Assembly: GCF_001648555.1 (NCBI RefSeq)
Contig: NZ_LQXM01000030.1
Span: forward strand, 62,001 to 126,000
Source: Rossellomorea aquimaris TF-12
GTDB taxonomy: Bacteria > Bacillota > Bacilli > Bacillales > Bacillaceae_B
DNA length: 64,000 nucleotides
Direction of reading: 5' to 3'
How positions within the stretch are numbered: the stretch's first letter is position 1; the number at the start of each line of letters is the position of its first letter. A model generated the notes under the pieces. It made no database searches. It saw only the letters and a program-made list of their open reading frames with translations, and was not told the origin of the DNA. Shown one piece after another: positions 62,568 to 64,000 of this stretch. Made by a program: the position numbers and the translations under genes.

Positions 62568-62677
62568 GGCAGATATATTGATTTTTTGGCAGATAAAAAA
62601 TATAAAAGGCAGATAAAAATTTATTATGGAAGATAAGTCATGAAAACGGCACATAAATCTCAAAAACGGCAGATATT
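62568..62677 (+). repeat. Array E: six GGCAGATAAA units with exact 20-bp period
   Basis: GGCAGATA (variants GGAAGATA and GGCACATA) starts at 62568, 62588, 62608, 62628, 62648 and 62668, five consecutive steps of exactly 20. The flank at 62547 has GGTGTCGAAA, as in array B. It lies in the gap between two minus-strand genes; no gene is seen there. Confidence 0.88.
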
Positions 62678-62680
62678 CCA

Positions 62681-62718
62681 AAAATAAGCCCCCAGCAGAG
62701 ATTCCAAACTGGGGGCTA
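62681..62718 (-). terminator. Terminator after SNF2 helicase gene
   Basis: AGCCCCCAG pairs with CTGGGGGCT around 14 bases; on the minus strand TATTTTT follows. Confidence 0.9.
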
Positions 62719-62725
62719 GTTTATT

Positions 62726-64000
62726 TTATATCATTAATATCTCCCGTAGATCCTCTTCTGTAAGGGTTGAACCCCCTTTTTCTTTAGGATCAATGATTTC
62801 TTCTACTAATTGCCGCTTTCGATCTTGAAGGTCATTCATTTTTTCCTCTATTGTTCCATGGGTAACAAGTTTGATGACTTGTACAACATTTTTCTGCCCC
62901 ATTCGATGGGCTCGGTCCGCTGCCTGTTCTTCAACGGCAGGGTTCCACCATGTGTCGTAGAGAATGACTGTGTCTGCACTCGTCAGATTCAGACCTGTCC
63001 CTCCGGCCTTAAGGGAAATCAGGAAGATGTCACGCTCACCGGAGTTAAAACGTTGGCAAATTTCGACTCGTTCTTCTGAGGGTGTTTGTCCATCAAGATA
63101 AAGGAATCCATGCCCTTCCATTGAAAGCTCCCGGCTGATGATCTCGAGCATTTTGGTGAATTGAGAGAACACCAATACTCTTCTTCCTGAAAGCTTGGAT
63201 TCTCTGATGATCCTCATTAACTGTTCAAATTTGGCTGAGCTGCCTTGATAGCCGTCTACAAACAGACTGGGGTGACAGCAGATTTGTCGTAAGCGGGTTA
63301 AGCCTGCCAAAATTTTGATGCGATTTTTACTAAGAGTTTGCTTATCTAAATGCTTCAGTGTATCGTGTTTGAGCTTTGCTAAATAAGCAGCGTATAACTG
63401 TTTTTGGGAAGGGAGAAGTTCTACGGTTTCCAGCATCTCCATTTTCTCAGGAAGGTCTGCAAGGACATCCTCCTTCAATCTCCGAAGCATAAAGGGTCGA
63501 ATTCTTTTTGAAATGGTTTTCCTTGTAAGCTTGCTGTATTCTTTTAAACCAAGAAACAGTTCAGGGAAAACCACATGAAAGATGGACCAAAGCTCTTCGA
63601 TTGAGTTTTCAACCGGCGTACCTGATAGAGCAAAGGAGTGATCAGCCTTAAGTTTTTTCACTGCCCGTGCCGTTTGAGTGATTGGGTTTTTAAATGCCTG
63701 TGCCTCATCAAAGAATACCGTGTGAAAGCTTTGTTTCTCATACCAATGAATATCTTTTCGTAGAAGTGGATATGACGTAATCAGTACATCCACACCCTCG
63801 ATTTCCTTCTGCAAGTTCACTCGCTCAGTTTTATTTCCATCAAGAACAACAGCCTCAATGTTTGGAGCGAACTTCATCAATTCATTCAACCAGTTATAAG
63901 TTAATGAAGAGGGACATACAACCAAGACAGGAAGACGGTTTTGACGGATGGATGGAAGCTCAGAAAGGATATAGGCGATGCTTTGAAGGGTTTTACCTAG
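62726..64000 (-). CDS. SNF2-family DEAD/DEAH helicase, N-terminus beyond window
   Basis: The frame continues past the right edge; 424 residues are visible. The edge begins inside Walker A (LGKTLQS), then VVCPSSLTYNW (motif Ia), FFDEAQAFKN (motif II), ALSGTPVENS (III), VFSQFTKMLEII (IV), SLKAGGTGLNLTSAD (V) and DRAHRMGQ (VI). This is a complete Snf2-type motor C-terminal half. Such proteins remodel DNA-protein complexes; the Bacillus role is poorly known. A frame starting at 63925 would be a false start. Confidence 0.92.
   Translation of the reverse strand, partial: LGKTLQSIAYILSELPSIRQNRLPVLVVCPSSLTYNWLNELMKFAPNIEAVVLDGNKTERVNLQKEIEGVDVLITSYPLLRKDIHWYEKQSFHTVFFDEAQAFKNPITQTARAVKKLKADHSFALSGTPVENSIEELWSIFHVVFPELFLGLKEYSKLTRKTISKRIRPFMLRRLKEDVLADLPEKMEMLETVELLPSQKQLYAAYLAKLKHDTLKHLDKQTLSKNRIKILAGLTRLRQICCHPSLFVDGYQGSSAKFEQLMRIIRESKLSGRRVLVFSQFTKMLEIISRELSMEGHGFLYLDGQTPSEERVEICQRFNSGERDIFLISLKAGGTGLNLTSADTVILYDTWWNPAVEEQAADRAHRMGQKNVVQVIKLVTHGTIEEKMNDLQDRKRQLVEEIIDPKEKGGSTLTEEDLREILMI

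Noticed and set aside
62568..62677. CRISPR array
   Set aside because: The repeat word is only about 8-10 bases, spacers are about 10 bases and degenerate, and there are no cas genes.

Overview
The window reads as chromosomal DNA of a spore-forming Gram-positive bacterium of the Bacillaceae. The DNA is low in G+C, starts are mostly preceded by strong AGGAGG-type ribosome binding sites, terminators are hairpins with T-runs, and the gene set is Bacillus-like (flotillin, an RsbR paralogue, gltA/gltB in the Bacillus large/small order, a YunD-type 5'-nucleotidase, MnmH, YkhA-type thioesterase, ferritin, an ECF sigma with a DUF4179 partner). I cannot name the genus from sequence alone. No rRNA, tRNA, CRISPR, prophage or complete insertion sequence was seen.

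Layout. 1-8.8 kb: YunD-like nucleotidase (cut by the left edge), a DinB protein, adenine deaminase behind a guanine-type purine riboswitch, flotillin, an RsbR-type stressosome protein, an EamA exporter, two small genes, and a cobalamin riboswitch with terminator in front of an acyl-CoA thioesterase. 9-13 kb: a two-gene lipoprotein operon behind Fur-box-like sites, one gene of which is a beta-propeller fused to a di-haem MauG/CcpA-type enzyme. 13.7-16.2 kb: a haem-dependent oxidative N-demethylase/dimethylamine monooxygenase-type operon with an extra 48-residue ORF. 17.5-23.6 kb: glutamate synthase. 24-35 kb: single genes and short operons (SRPBCC/MerR pair, MnmH, C45 peptidase/methyltransferase pair, ferritin, a four-gene operon ending in an APH kinase, nitroreductase, CPA2 antiporter). 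35.7-36.6 kb: an orphan F0 subunit-c-like protein followed by a miniature haem-copper-oxidase subunit-I-like protein.

37.7-47.9 kb is the most coherent accessory region. Four proteins share a ~95-residue N-terminal module; one of them continues into a Thr/Glu tandem-repeat stalk and beta-rich outer domains. Between them lie two recognisable glycosyltransferases, two glycosyltransferase-like proteins and two nucleotide-sugar enzymes. SigK-like -10 motifs occur before several of these genes. I infer a glycosylated spore-surface (exosporium-like) filament locus. 48-64 kb: ArsR-SRPBCC fusion, ECF sigma/anti-sigma operon with an overlooked 51-residue ORF, oxidoreductase, phosphatase, GNATs, a DUF1272 mini-protein, isochorismatase-like hydrolase, DUF2975 protein, a 1026-residue GNAT fusion with a 22-codon leader ORF, a methyltransferase, and an SNF2 helicase cut by the right edge.

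A second layer of signal lies between genes. Five intergenic arrays of 5-7 degenerate units repeat every 20-21 bp (two helical turns). Each array has its own unit sequence, but most units share a GATAAA-like core. I know of no description of these. There are also dispersed GAGGGACGGACCTC palindromes (one copy inside a coding sequence) and two copies of a larger palindromic repeat.
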